The position numbers were made by a program, and so were the translations under genes. DNA of 64,000 nucleotides from Melastoma dodecandrum (taxonomy: Eukaryota; Streptophyta; Magnoliopsida; Myrtales; Melastomataceae). The notes beneath the pieces are model-generated. The model searched no databases. It worked only from the letters and a program-made list of their open reading frames with translations, and was not told the origin of the DNA. Below are positions 35,971-46,753 of the stretch, piece by piece (position 1 is the first letter of the stretch; each line of letters opens with the position of its first letter). The stretch covers positions 6,076,001 to 6,140,000 of the forward strand of contig JARUPY010000085.1 in the NCBI GenBank assembly GCA_029817715.1, read 5' to 3'.

Positions 35971-36930
35971 GGTGGATGGCGAAGATGCAGCAGGGAAGGA
36001 GCAGGGACTTGTTCCTTTGGTCCTTCCTTTGGTCCTATGCCTCTGAAGGTGAGTGTTACGTTTTTGTATTGTGTATCTCCTTCCCTTCTTCTTTGTCTCT
36101 TTTTGTCCGTGATTTATAGTTGCTCCCTTTTAAAAAAAATCAGCCAGGGGAACGTATGTAACCGATGTAGGTTACGAAATGTATCCTTGATTTTTGTCAT
36201 CAATTCGAATTAATTCTGACCGTTACGAATCGTTCGAGTTACTCAGCATTGAAGGCACTTTGCGTCAAGTGAAGAGAAAAAGGAGACCCTCGTGCAAGAC
36301 TCTGTACCCACTTGGATACTCCTGCATCTTGACAACTTTCATGACTTTTCAAATCTTTGATAATGTCGATCACAGATTCATTTGAATTGAAGCAGGCAAA
36401 AGAAATTTCAAATGAGCCTCTTATTCAGATTCATTACGATATCCTGCCAAAATCTCCTCGACATCTGCATAGGGATCAAGTGCATCTTCAGGAGTTGATA
36501 TTCTTGTTCCGGTCATTCCGAGGTATAAACCAACAGAACCGGCTCCAGGACTTTTGCTCAATCACATATGAAAGACGATTTTTGCTTGCAATCTGTTTGA
36601 CGTCACCACCTGGGGAAGACGGGGAGGATTTGATTAATAGTTTCATAGGTTGCTTCACAAGGTTGTGGTCGTTCTCTCCGGTAGGACGAGTTACTGCTCT
36701 GCCCCCCTCCTCGTCGTCGATACGACTTCTCGCCTCGCCTAGTGGCGGATCAACGACCTTTCCTGCATCTACATTTGTCTCAAGTCTGACCCTTTCAAGC
36801 TCGGGCCCCGGAATCATTTCGCTTGCCAGAGGCGATAGGAAGACATTGACACGCCCTGGTAATTTCATCTGCCCTTCTTTTTGTGTGCATGGGTTTTGTG
36901 AACGTCGGAAATCGGAAGAGTCTTACGCTT
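35971..36930. other. Spacer between minisatellite and BTB relic
   Basis: A frame of 217 codons at 36357-37010 overlaps the start of the BTB relic but has no family features. I do not treat it as a gene. Its distal part may contain worn 5' exons of the BTB gene. Confidence 0.35.
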
Positions 36931-36944
36931 TGTTAACTCGTCAA

Positions 36945-37530
36945 CAGAGGTTACAGATAAGGAGATCAAGTGCAGCAACAACTTCGTCTGGGCCGTTGAT
37001 GTTCCGCTGAGGGAGAAGGCTCATCATCGACATAGAATTCCTTGACCTAAAAGCTGCATCTACATGGGTAATCTCTCTCATGCTAGATTGCGCTCCGTGA
37101 AAATTCCTCTCCTCGAAAGAATGCTGATTTGTGTGGATGGCTATGCAGGGTGCTGAACCTTGCTCAATTTGAGCTGAAGGACTTCCCTAGAAAACGTCCA
37201 ATGAGACATCCTTGTCCACGCTTGCTAGGATGCTAAAGGAAGGCATCCACACGGACATCCTTGTCAATGCTTCCGACGGGAGCATTGGAGCTCATCCAGC
37301 CATGTTGGCCTCGAGATCTCCCGTATTCCGCAACACGTTCCCATACGACCGACGATCCCCCTTCCGGGTGGCGGACAAGTACAACATTTCAGGACTGAAA
37401 GAGGCCTGCCACGAGAGCCTCCTAGAGGACATCGACACAATAAACGTGCGTGAAAACTGCGGACCGGGAACTCGTGGTCGAGTTCTTCGACGAGGTCCTA
37501 AGTGTTTGGGAAGGATCCTAAAAATCCCGT
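36945..37530 (+). pseudogene. BTB/POZ protein pseudogene (At1g21780-like)
   Basis: Pieces match a BTB/POZ protein in order. First comes NNFVWAVDVPL, then after a frameshift IIDIEFLDLKAAS, and after a still-visible intron GAEPCSI followed by TGA where Trp is expected. Next are LARMLKEGIHTDILVNASDG and HPAMLASRSPVFRNTF, a join directly to ADKYNISGLKEACHESLLED, and finally REL..EFFDEVLS..EG in a shifted frame. About 40 residues of the BTB core and most of the BACK region are deleted. BTB proteins of this type are CUL3 adaptors. The intron shows it arose by DNA duplication, not reverse transcription. Confidence 0.8.
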
Positions 37531-37959
37531 TACTTGCGCTTCTTTTGATGATTGCATCTCTTCTTTTCGTCATGAAATATTTGTCAATGAAACAAGCCTT
37601 GGTTGAGTAGATAAGGAATTTGGGGTATTTACGTTAACATATGCCAGGCCTTTACTGCACTTTAATATCCCAACAAACTTCATCCCAATGGACTGATCAA
37701 TCACATCAAACTGCCATGAGGGGAATAAACATGGAATGCACAGGAACAAGCAAATAGCTTCATGGATGAACCCAGAAATACAATCGCAACAGTACAAGTA
37801 AACAATAAGGCAGTGGAGCAACTATTGGATGGAGTGACCTGAAGTATGGTTAAAGATGCAAGATAAAATGAATATAGTGAGAGGATCTACGTTCTTTTCT
37901 TACAACCTCAATCATCTCACATGTACTTACTCCACTTCCTTATCAAGATTAATTTAGGT
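37531..37959. other. Spacer after the BTB relic
   Basis: Non-coding; nothing is recognised. Confidence 0.4.
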
Positions 37960-38709
37960 CCAGTGTTGCGTGCAGCGCTAGGGTGCGCCTTGCACCTTAC
38001 TGTTTAAGGCGCCCGTGCTATAACTTTGAAATTTTTGTAAATCCAAAACGCATAAATACCAAAGTTTAGTTCATAAGTTGATACACCTTATTACAAAATT
38101 CGAAACAAACTCTTCACAAAATAATTACCAGATTGCATACGTATATGTTAATTCTCTTCTTCTCCCATTAACAGAAAGTGTTTCACATAGAAAGATGTTA
38201 GTCCACTGATAAAAGCATAAAAGAAGTAAAAGTCAAAGATACTTAAAGCTCGAAGGATTTTATCAGTAAAGTAAAAGGCAAGGGACAAGGGGCAAACTTA
38301 TCAGCTCCAAGTACAAGATACTTTAATTCAAAATCAAAGATGCTTAAGCTCGAAGTAAAAGGCAAGGGGCAAACTTGTCATCCAAGTTTGGCGGGCCATT
38401 GGGCTCTCTAAGGTTTTATTTCGGAGTGTGGACAAGCTCGAAGCCAACTCAGTGGGCAAGGACCGACGGCGGTAGGGGCTGTCTAGGGTTTCAGTCCTAA
38501 CACGGGTGAGGAATGGTAAGAACGCGTTGTTCTTCTTCGCCTCAATCAGGTGACGCGAGAAAGGCGTGCACCTTGTCGCCCCGTCGCCTTTCTGTGAGGC
38601 GCACCCAAGGTGTACGCCTCACTGTTTGCGCCTTGCCTTGGCGCATTTGAGGCGGTAGGCCTCGCCTCATCGCCTAGGCAAGCGAGGCGAGCGCCTTCAA
38701 TAACACTGG
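37960..38709. mobile_element. Non-autonomous element with inverted ends rich in GCGCCT
   Basis: The left end begins CCAGTGTTGCGTGCAGCGC and the right end, reverse-complemented, begins CCAGTGTTATTGAAGGCGC, so the 750-bp unit has imperfect terminal inverted repeats. Both arms are full of GCGCCTT and AGGCG stretches and could fold back. The interior (38030-38520) is AT-rich with an internal direct repeat (AAGCTCGAAG..AAGGCAAGGGG..CAAACTT at about 38246 and 38347). No convincing target duplication is visible. No ORF is present. Confidence 0.5.
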
Positions 38710-39029
38710 TTGAATGCATAACCTAAACAAAGAAAATGGGGGCCCTGAAGACACCTAAGATGCATACAAAACACTTAATAATATAAAGAAGACAGAGTCC
38801 ACCACCCATTCAATTTACATTAGCTACCTAGACAATATGCTACAACATTATACCGACTAGAGATAACATACGTGGAATACACCATGTACTTGACCTTTAA
38901 AACACAGTAATGACAAGAGAGAGAGAGAGAGAGATTTGCAAACCTGACACTAACATTATAACAAGTTATACGAGTTGAGGATTAAGCTTATTAGATGGGG
39001 CATATTAAATTCATCAGCAGGGAACGGAT
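38710..39029. other. Spacer with GA microsatellite
   Basis: Contains a GA run at about 38917-38935. It is probably the 3' region of the zinc-knuckle gene on the minus strand. Confidence 0.5.
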
Positions 39030-41595
39030 TCACTGGTTAAGTTGTTCCTTCGCCTCTTCTAATGCAGCCTTCATGGCACACTGCTCCAGCTCCATGTTTT
39101 TCAGGACAATTGAAGCTTCAGCTGCGTCTGCAGAAGCATCCTCCATGCTAGCCTTGGCAAATTCCATTTTACGGTGAATATCACTAAGTTTTTTGCCGAT
39201 CCCGGCGAATTCCTCTTCACTGTTGCCAAGCTCTTTCTCAAAATTAAGAAGCATTTCCTTCAATCGAAGCACCTCCTGACGCAGAAACTCTATTCGTCCA
39301 CTGCAGCCAACAAAGGCATTTAACGTCTCGGCTTCACTATGCGAGAATTTCTCGAATTGCCTCTTCTTCTCCTCATATCTTTCTAACAGCACATTTAACG
39401 CGCTTTCACCAGTTCTGATTTCAGCAAGTGACGTTGCATGCTGAATGAATTTGTTAACACAATCTTTGAAGTGTTGGCTGTCATCCGATAGATGGTCAAG
39501 CAAAGCAAAGTAAATAGAAGCATCCTGTTGCAGTTTTGCTGGATCATGTTGATCACTTGCCTCCAGCTTCTTGACCAACTCCCACTTTATCTGACTAGAT
39601 GTCAGCTTCAGTTTCTCAAAGATTTGTTCTCCCACGGGATTGTGATTTCCGTTTCTTGTACCAAGGAAGTTCTGGAGGTTATGGTCTTCACCATTCATAC
39701 CAGTAGATTGTGGCAGCAAGGCTGTGTTCAATGCAGATTTAACAGCAGCGTCGGGCAGGAGGTTCTGTCCTGTGCCATCTAAATTTACGTTATCAGAAAC
39801 AGAAATAGCATCAAAAGAAGAGAAAATGCCTATCATGAAAATAAATAATGGCAACTTTCAGCATCAGACATTTAAAAAAAAAAATCAGTAACAGAAAATT
39901 ACAAAAAGTTTAATAGGCTACTCACATCAAAAAATTTTTAAGAGTTGGATTCACCTAAGGTTGGCACAGAAAAACAGCCAACCAAACCATCCAAAGACTT
40001 AGATGCCTACCTTCTAATAATGCTGTCAGCCCAGAATATTTTAAATGGTCCATAATAACTCATTTTGTGAGAAAGTTGGGAACTACATGAACAACCAGAC
40101 CACTATTTTTTTCAAAATTTTTTCTACCTTTAACTGAAAAAGGAAAGAGGACTATTTATAAAAAAAAAGAGAATTAATTCTTTGGAAGTTAAGAACTCAA
40201 ACATATCGATATCACATGTGAATTATCCTCATGTCGAATTACCTCCAGTCACTGTATTCCCTGCAGCAGCACACAACTCCTTCAGTAACTCTGTCTGGCG
40301 GAGGTGCACATCGGCAAAACGAGAAGATAGACCAGAAACTGCAAGCGTTTTGTCAAGATTAATAGTAGGTTCCCTGTCTTCCATCTCTAAATCCTCTGAA
40401 CCAGAACTTGGGATGGATGTTTGGTTATCCACATTAAAATTGCTCTGATTTTTTTCAGGAGAAACCCTGTCAGCTAGCTCCTCAAACTTGCTGATCAAAT
40501 CAGTCGAACCGTCCAATTGTGACACTTCTAGAAGGTCTGCAAAAGTGGTATCTTCATTCACCGCGTTCGGCCGAGCCATTACCCCCTGCGGAGGCACATT
40601 CACTGGGCTTCCAGCATTTCCAGCCTCGACACTTTTTACTTTACCGCTTGCATTATAATCATCGACCCACTGGAAAAATGGACATGCACCATGCCCCTGC
40701 AGATTGTATCACTCACAAAAGGAATTAAACTTTTAATCTAAAATTCGAAGAAAATATCATACACATAGTTCAGCGGTCATTCTAAAACTCCCCAAAAAAC
40801 AACCTACATCAGACATAGATAAATTTGTGATTCCACATGAAAATCCACGGAAAGAAACAAGAAACCAATCACATTCCAACATTTTTGTAGAAAAAGGCCA
40901 CAAAGAGTTAATGAAGAGCAATAAATAAGGAGCGTCAGTCAGAATTTCCAGCTTCTCCCAAAACAAACCACGATCAAGGACAAACAAGTTTCACCTTCAG
41001 CAACAACAGAAACGGGGTAATAATCCAAAGGGACAAATCCTGAAAGAAAGAAAACAACCGCACCGTCTTGATCCGGCAAGAAAAGAACTTTTTCTTGGAA
41101 ACGAGGTTGGTGTTGATGCTGCAAGTCCCGGCACGGCAAGGACAAACGGGAGCGCTCACCTCGTCACACCACCCGTTGAACTCCCTACAGGACTTATTCT
41201 TTTCACCCACAAAAACAAATGAAATGAGATGGAAAAAGAAAACGGAAGATAAAGAAGACAGAAAGACAGCCGGTGGAGACTAGATCACTTACGGGACAGG
41301 CGAAGAAACTGCGGTTGGGGTTCTTGGCAGTGTTGGAGGTGCGGATGCAGCAGGGGCCGGATCCGCAGGGACACTGGACGATCGGCGTGCCGCCCAACTT
41401 CGAAGGTGGCAGCGGAGATGACGACGCCGACGTCGGAGACTTGTAGGAGGGGGAGGTGGAGTTGAAGGGGCAGTCGCGTGCCCAGTGGCCCTGGCCCTGG
41501 CACTTGAAGCATGTGTCGCTCCGCATTCTCTTTGTCGGGGAGCCATCAGAGGAGACAAGGGACGGCGACGACGTGGGGCCGGTGGCGGTCGACAT
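39030..41595 (-). CDS. Zinc-knuckle and GRF-type zinc-finger protein with C-terminal coiled coil
   Basis: Four minus-strand exons give 546 residues: 41293-41595, 41064-41198, 40243-40696 and 39030-39778. A CCHC zinc knuckle is at residues 29-42 (CFKCQGQGHWARDC). Two GRF zinc fingers follow. The first is QCPCGSGPCCIRTSNTAKNP with SFFACP and CREFNGWCDE; the second is CPCRAGTCSINTNL with KFFSCRI and HGACPFFQWVDD. The middle is polar, and about 150 C-terminal residues are strongly helical (EKKRQFEKFSHSEAETLNAF). CCHC plus GRF suggests binding of single-stranded nucleic acid; the precise role is unknown. An ATG 18 codons upstream (41649) is a possible alternative start. Confidence 0.85.
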
Positions 41596-43739
41596 GGATG
41601 GGGATCTACCGGATGGTCGACGGGAAGGAGGCAATGATTGATCAAGCAAGTGGGGAAGAGGAAAAGGAAAAGGCGAACGTTGGGGAATCTTTTGACATCA
41701 TCGGACGATTACGGTTACTTTGTATTCTTGGTCGGTGGTAATGATGGGGGCAAACGCCCCGTATCCATCATGGGCTTTCTTAATGGGCCTAAATAGAAAC
41801 CCATTAACCAACAGCAGCGGCGGCACCCTAAGCCCACGTTCCATCGTCGTCCGCCCCTTCCCGCCTAGGCTACTCTGGTCGACTCGACTCCTAGTCCTCC
41901 CACCCCCCAATCCCCCCGCTGCTGCTTGCTTTCCGCCTGTTGCATCAGGACGAGTGGCTCCCTCCGATTTGCAGGTGCTCCCTGCAGATCGTCCCAAGGT
42001 ATGGCGCGAATTTCGATTCCCTCGTTACTCGATCTGTGTTAGATTGCGTGGTGCTGGGTCTGAGCCGATTCGAGCGTTTTTTTTAAGACCAGGCAATAGT
42101 CAGATGCTTTCCATTTTCTATTTGGTTGGCCCGGTGTCGTTACTTGTCTGGGAAATCGAAATCCAGTGTTCATCGTTGCCCGATTTTGCTTATGCTTTTC
42201 GTCGTAATCGAGCTACATCTGGACTCCACACGATTTGCTGATATCGAAATTGACGTGTTGGGTTCTTGTTTTGTGAAAAATAAATTGGTCTTGAAGTGAT
42301 TGTGATTTCGTCCGTCATCCCTTCCCGTGTCTGATGAAGTTCATTGTTTTTGAAGGGGATGGTGATCTCCTATGGAAATCGCTTGTGGATTGACTGGTTG
42401 GTCAGCTTCAATTGGGACGACACCGGTTTGTCTTTGTCCATTGTCGGGAATGCTGATGGCTGAGCCTTCTTGATGCAAGCATTTTAGTAACATCTGCTGC
42501 GATGATTTGTGTGGCCGAAAGGGGGAAACAACATCACCTCAGGTTTGCTGCCCCATATAAACCTGTCTTGTAGGCCACATCTGGTTTTGTACTTCTGATT
42601 ATGGCAAATGGCAAGAGTGATTTACTGATTGTCTGCTTCGGGCACTTTGTTACAGGTCCAAGAAAACAGATTGTTCAACATCCACATTTACCCTGGGTCA
42701 AGAATTGCGAAATGCGAGGTCGACTTGGAACTGTAAGAAAATGCCGTTGATGGGAACTTGATTAGGCGATGTTGTGAACACGGGGTGGCTCGGTTTTTGT
42801 GGGGTTCTGAATATCAGTCTCCTTGCTGAAAACTGGCGGACGTGTTATGAGGAACACTTTGAGGATTGACGCTAGGAGGCATACTCTTGTTCAACATTAC
42901 CCAGTCCAGGATATATCAGCTAGGCCAAAATGTAAAGCACCAGACCAACTAGAGATGTAGCCGGATTAGTCTCATCCTGGGATATGTGGGGAAGTACTTT
43001 GAAATGTGTCAAAGAGCATTTTGTGCTTAGTTAGTAGCATAGACCCACATCATAAGATAGGCGAATGTAATAAACTTGGATGCTATTTCTCATGTAGAAA
43101 TCGTCCCTGGCTTCTGTTCAAGCACATTGTGATATATCTGCAATTGGCATTCTCGTGATATCTGGCCCGAATTTAGCCCAGGGAAACTTCTTAGGTCCCT
43201 TTCAATGCGTAAAGCTGGTAGTTTTTAGCTCTTCCTCCAAGAATGTCGTCTCACCCAGGTGAGCTCCGGCTGGGAGTTTTCAGCTCTATCCCATACTGGT
43301 TCGAAGACTTACTTTTTCTCATTTGTTTCACAGTAGGGGGGAAACATCACAACATGTTTGCCTTTCCATACTTTGGGTATTCACATCTGGGTTTTCTGTT
43401 ACCATTACATGTACTGAAGAAATAATGCCTTAACTTCAACTGGTTTTCGCCAAGGTGCTCATCTACTAGGCTAAAGATAATGAGTTGGCTGCGACAACCT
43501 TGTATTCATTAGTGTTCACAATTTCTAAGTGCAAAGTTGAATAGGGTCGACCAGAAGAGGAAGTCCTTCCTGGGCAAAAGAATTGCTGCTCAGTAGTGAT
43601 TTGCTGTGCAAAAAGATTAGGTCAGTTGTTCCGTTCTCGATGCAAAGGAACAGGTCAAATTAGGAGTACATTATCTCTGTTCTTTCAGGTTTGAAATGTG
43701 TTCTTTCAGGTTTGAAATGTATTCTGTTATAGTGCTAAG
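41596..43739. other. Divergent spacer and probable long intron
   Basis: The left part is the shared upstream region of the zinc-knuckle gene. A plus-strand transcript may start near 41900, with a donor-like AAG|GTATGG at 41998, and run through a long intron to the exon at 43740. A 174-codon frame at 41720-42241 has no family features and is not called. Confidence 0.4.
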
Positions 43740-44156
43740 GGAGAGGCGGACAAGCTACGCGGAATACTTGAGGATAACGAGGATAAGACGCCCACGCCGT
43801 CGGAGATGGCCGATGTGCTGTATTACCCCAGGGTTCTGCTCGTGGTCAGGGATAGAGGAAAAGGAGAGCTGGGCGACAAACTATTCGGACATGATCACTC
43901 GGGGAAGCCTTACCGAAATCCCTGGAGGACCTGTAGTATTATGATCTTAGAGTTCATAGCACTCATCATCTTTGTAGACAAAAGACCAGAGAGATACAAA
44001 CTCCATCTCATCCATCAATATACCTTGATCATCACAAAAAAATCTTCCGCTTACTTCCCATTGTTGTTTGGTTGCGATGGTAATCAAGCACACTGTCCTC
44101 CTGCAGCCGACTTCCTATGTCCATTACGGCACAATAACCTTCTAAAGTTATGCTGA
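43740..44156 (+). CDS. Unrecognised exon or gene fragment
   Basis: After an acceptor-like GCTAAG the frame reads EADKLRGILEDNEDKTPTPS, then EMADVLYYPRVLLVVRDRGK, then GELGDKLFGHDHSGKPYRNP. This has the look of conserved, selected protein, with charged helical and beta-like segments. It runs open to 44156, but the part after ..NPWRTCS looks like untranslated sequence and the true end is unclear. I do not recognise the family. It may be the last exon of a gene starting near 42 kb, or a relic. The next gene (cpSRP43) is convergent 61 nt downstream. Confidence 0.4.
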   Translation, partial: GEADKLRGILEDNEDKTPTPSEMADVLYYPRVLLVVRDRGKGELGDKLFGHDHSGKPYRNPWRTCSIMILEFIALIIFVDKRPERYKLHLIHQYTLIITKKSSAYFPLLFGCDGNQAHCPPAADFLCPLRHNNLLKLC

Positions 44157-44217
44157 ATGCGCCGGCCTTGGATGTCCAGCAAACACCATCCATGGAATGA
44201 ACACCTGCTGCGTAACC

Positions 44218-45369
44218 TTACTCAACTGCTGGGGACACAGATCCATTACCGTTAACGCTGCCTTCACTGGCCTCGAATTCCTGGACCAAACCGGGATCTA
44301 CGTTCTCCTCTGGCTCCCAAGTCGACTCCTCTATGTCTGCCCACTTCACTAAGTACTCCATCTTCCCGTCATCCCCGACCCTCTTTCCGACCACACCCTC
44401 AGCAACGGCGTACTCCAGCCCTTGCTCAAAATCACGGACCAAATCCTCAGCCACCCACTTGGCTTTCACCCACTCGTTCTCGCCTCCGTCCTTCCACCTC
44501 ACCAGATACTCCAAATTATCCCCCTTCCCTCTCTTCTCCATCACCTCGACCACCTCTGCATACTCGAAAACCGCCCCTTCCAACTCCCTAACCACGGCTT
44601 CGAGCGCCAAGCGTTGAGCGAACTGTGCCGGGTTCCCCTTCGGCGTCACCCTCAAGATCTCTTTCGCCAGTTCCAACGGCGTCTTCCCCTTCTCGTCCAT
44701 GACATCCACATTGGCACCCAGTTCGATCAGGACCTTCGTTACCCCAGGTCTCGCATAACCTGCAGCCATGTGGAGAGGCGAAAGCCCTCCCACATTGTCC
44801 CTCCGGTCTCTATCAGCCCCTGCCTCTACAAGGATCCTCACGCAGGGCTCTGAACCGAGTCCGGAGACGAAGTGGAGAGCGGTCCTTCCATCACTGTCAA
44901 TGGCATCCACATCCCTGTAGGTGCCTTCATCCGCCAGGAGCTGGGAGAGTGCTGAATCATCAGCCTTCTTGGCGGCCAACCACCAGGGGGAATCGAATTC
45001 GGAGACGACGTCGGAAGCAATGAGGCGGGAGGGGAGCCAGGAGGGCTCGTGGCCGTCGGCCCACTCGATAAGGTACTCCATGCCGGAGTTGTCGGGGAGG
45101 GGGCGGCTGCCAATGATCCGCTTGACCTCCCCATAAGAAGAATCATCCTCTACGGCAGCTTCGGCTGCTTCTTCCTCAATGATCTGGTCCTGGAAGAAGG
45201 CTGCGATGGAGGTTCGAGGGTTGGGGTTTTGGGACGAGAGTGAAGGGAGGCGAGGAGGAATGTCGCGGAGGTGGCAGTGGCTGAGGTGTCCGAATGGGGT
45301 CGGGATGTAGGGTTTGGGAGGGAGGATGGGGAGACGGTGGTGAGCGGCGGAGATGGACTGGGAGTACAT
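44218..45369 (-). CDS. CAO: Chloroplast signal recognition particle 43 kDa protein (cpSRP43/CAO)
   Basis: Intronless, 383 residues. A Ser/Pro-rich transit peptide covers about 1-57. Chromodomain 1 is at about 80-126 ([20 protein letters not shown]). Ankyrin repeats span 132-265 ([43 protein letters not shown]). Chromodomain 2 is at 271-318 ([16 protein letters not shown]) and chromodomain 3 at 321-367 ([20 protein letters not shown]). cpSRP43 is a stromal ATP-independent chaperone. With cpSRP54 it carries light-harvesting chlorophyll proteins to ALB3 in the thylakoid; the ankyrin repeats bind the L18 motif of the cargo and chromodomain 2 binds cpSRP54. Lack of introns and this domain order are typical of the plant gene. 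Confidence 0.96.
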   Translation of the reverse strand: MYSQSISAAHHRLPILPPKPYIPTPFGHLSHCHLRDIPPRLPSLSSQNPNPRTSIAAFFQDQIIEEEAAEAAVEDDSSYGEVKRIIGSRPLPDNSGMEYLIEWADGHEPSWLPSRLIASDVVSEFDSPWWLAAKKADDSALSQLLADEGTYRDVDAIDSDGRTALHFVSGLGSEPCVRILVEAGADRDRRDNVGGLSPLHMAAGYARPGVTKVLIELGANVDVMDEKGKTPLELAKEILRVTPKGNPAQFAQRLALEAVVRELEGAVFEYAEVVEVMEKRGKGDNLEYLVRWKDGGENEWVKAKWVAEDLVRDFEQGLEYAVAEGVVGKRVGDDGKMEYLVKWADIEESTWEPEENVDPGLVQEFEASEGSVNGNGSVSPAVE

Positions 45370-46753
45370 TTGGCGGCGGCGGCGGCGTGCTCTTCACGTC
45401 GATGGCGGGAAGGAGGAGGGGATTCGTGTGGATATGAAACGTTATCCGTTTGGTTCTCTCCACGTCATCAGTTTGGACGGCAGGGACATCGACACGTCAG
45501 CGTGAAGTATGAAATCTGGGGGGGGGGGGTTTGGATGTTCGAATCATGTAGATGTACACGTATCAGTCCAAGATTGTTAGTCAATAATACTAAACCATGC
45601 ACAAGATAAATACTTTCACGAGCTTCTAGCAGCAAAATCGCATTAGCAAAGTACAGCCAGGTCCGATTTACAATCTCCCCGCACTCAGCAAAATGAGTTC
45701 GTCCTGGGGATGCGAGGACCCTCTCGGACTATAACCTCCCCTGACTGGCTGGCGAGCGTGCACTCTCTCCTCCTGGGCCGTTAGAGTCGGCCCATTTCTA
45801 CTTGGGCCCAAGTCCAAGTCCAAGTCCAACACGCCGCAGTATGATCCCCCAATCGTACAAAGGAGGAGGATTTCAAAAAGAAGAGAGACTTGAATCTTCG
45901 TAATCAATACGAGTTTTATTTTAATGCGCGATTAAAATGAAACATGAAGCGTGAAGGAGGGACTTTTTGCAACTTTTGAATTTTTAAAAAAATGACACTC
46001 AAAATTTTAAATTCAATGGATTCGCAATTGCTGCTGCTGCTGCTGGCTTCCTTTTCAAAGTTCACGGGCATTTTTAATGATCCCGATGAGGCCTCCAATC
46101 TCAATGTTAATCCTTGGAATTAGAATGTAAAAAACAGACAAAATTAATGACCCCCCCCCCCCCAGCATCAATTCATGGGCCAATATCAATTCATCTTTCT
46201 TTCTTTCTTTCTTTTTTTTAATATTAGCTTGTCTGTTTTGGGGGGGGTGTCCGTGTGTTGGTGAATTATTTGTGATTAGTTCTTCTTCTTCTGGCACTTT
46301 GGTCGGGGGGGTCGTACTGAACCAGCCGACATACACAAACACAAGTCAACCTACCTACCAATAACTCATTCTATAGTCCCCCGCGCCTTTTTCCTTAACT
46401 GTCGATGTAAGAAGATTTTTAATTAACAAATAATTATCTGTAAGAAAAATATATGACAGAGTAAAAGATGAAACAAAAGAACAAAGCAGACGTCTTTGTT
46501 GTCGGGTCGGGTTGTCGTAGAAACGACATCATCAGCATGCATCAACGTCCTTCTCATCATCATCACCGCTGTTAAGTTACCCGCCATTCCTAAAAGAGAC
46601 CAGAGAGAGAGAGAGAGAGGGAGAGAAGATAAAGGTTTTGCTGCACGGCACTTCCCCATCCTCTTTTTTCCTTCTCCGCCGATCCTCTGCCCCGCGGGTG
46701 CTCCGTAACCTCAATGCGCCTCACCTGACACCTCCCCCAGGCTGTCTCAGCAG
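45370..46753. other. Divergent spacer between cpSRP43 and RopGEF genes
   Basis: Non-coding, with many simple repeats: a CTG run near 46030, a poly-C tract at 46151-46164, CTTT repeats near 46198-46215, and a GA run at about 46601-46622 in the probable RopGEF leader. Frames here are short or consist of the repeats. Confidence 0.5.

Noticed and set aside
35459..36046. Long overlapping frames on both strands (up to 167 codons)
   Set aside because: They arise from the G-rich minisatellite; no domains and no splice logic.
36357..37010. 217-codon plus-strand frame before the BTB relic
   Set aside because: No recognisable family; it overlaps the BTB relic in another frame.
41720..42241. 174-codon frame downstream of the divergent promoter
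   Set aside because: Pro/Ser-rich leader-like composition without conserved motifs; better explained as UTR and intron.
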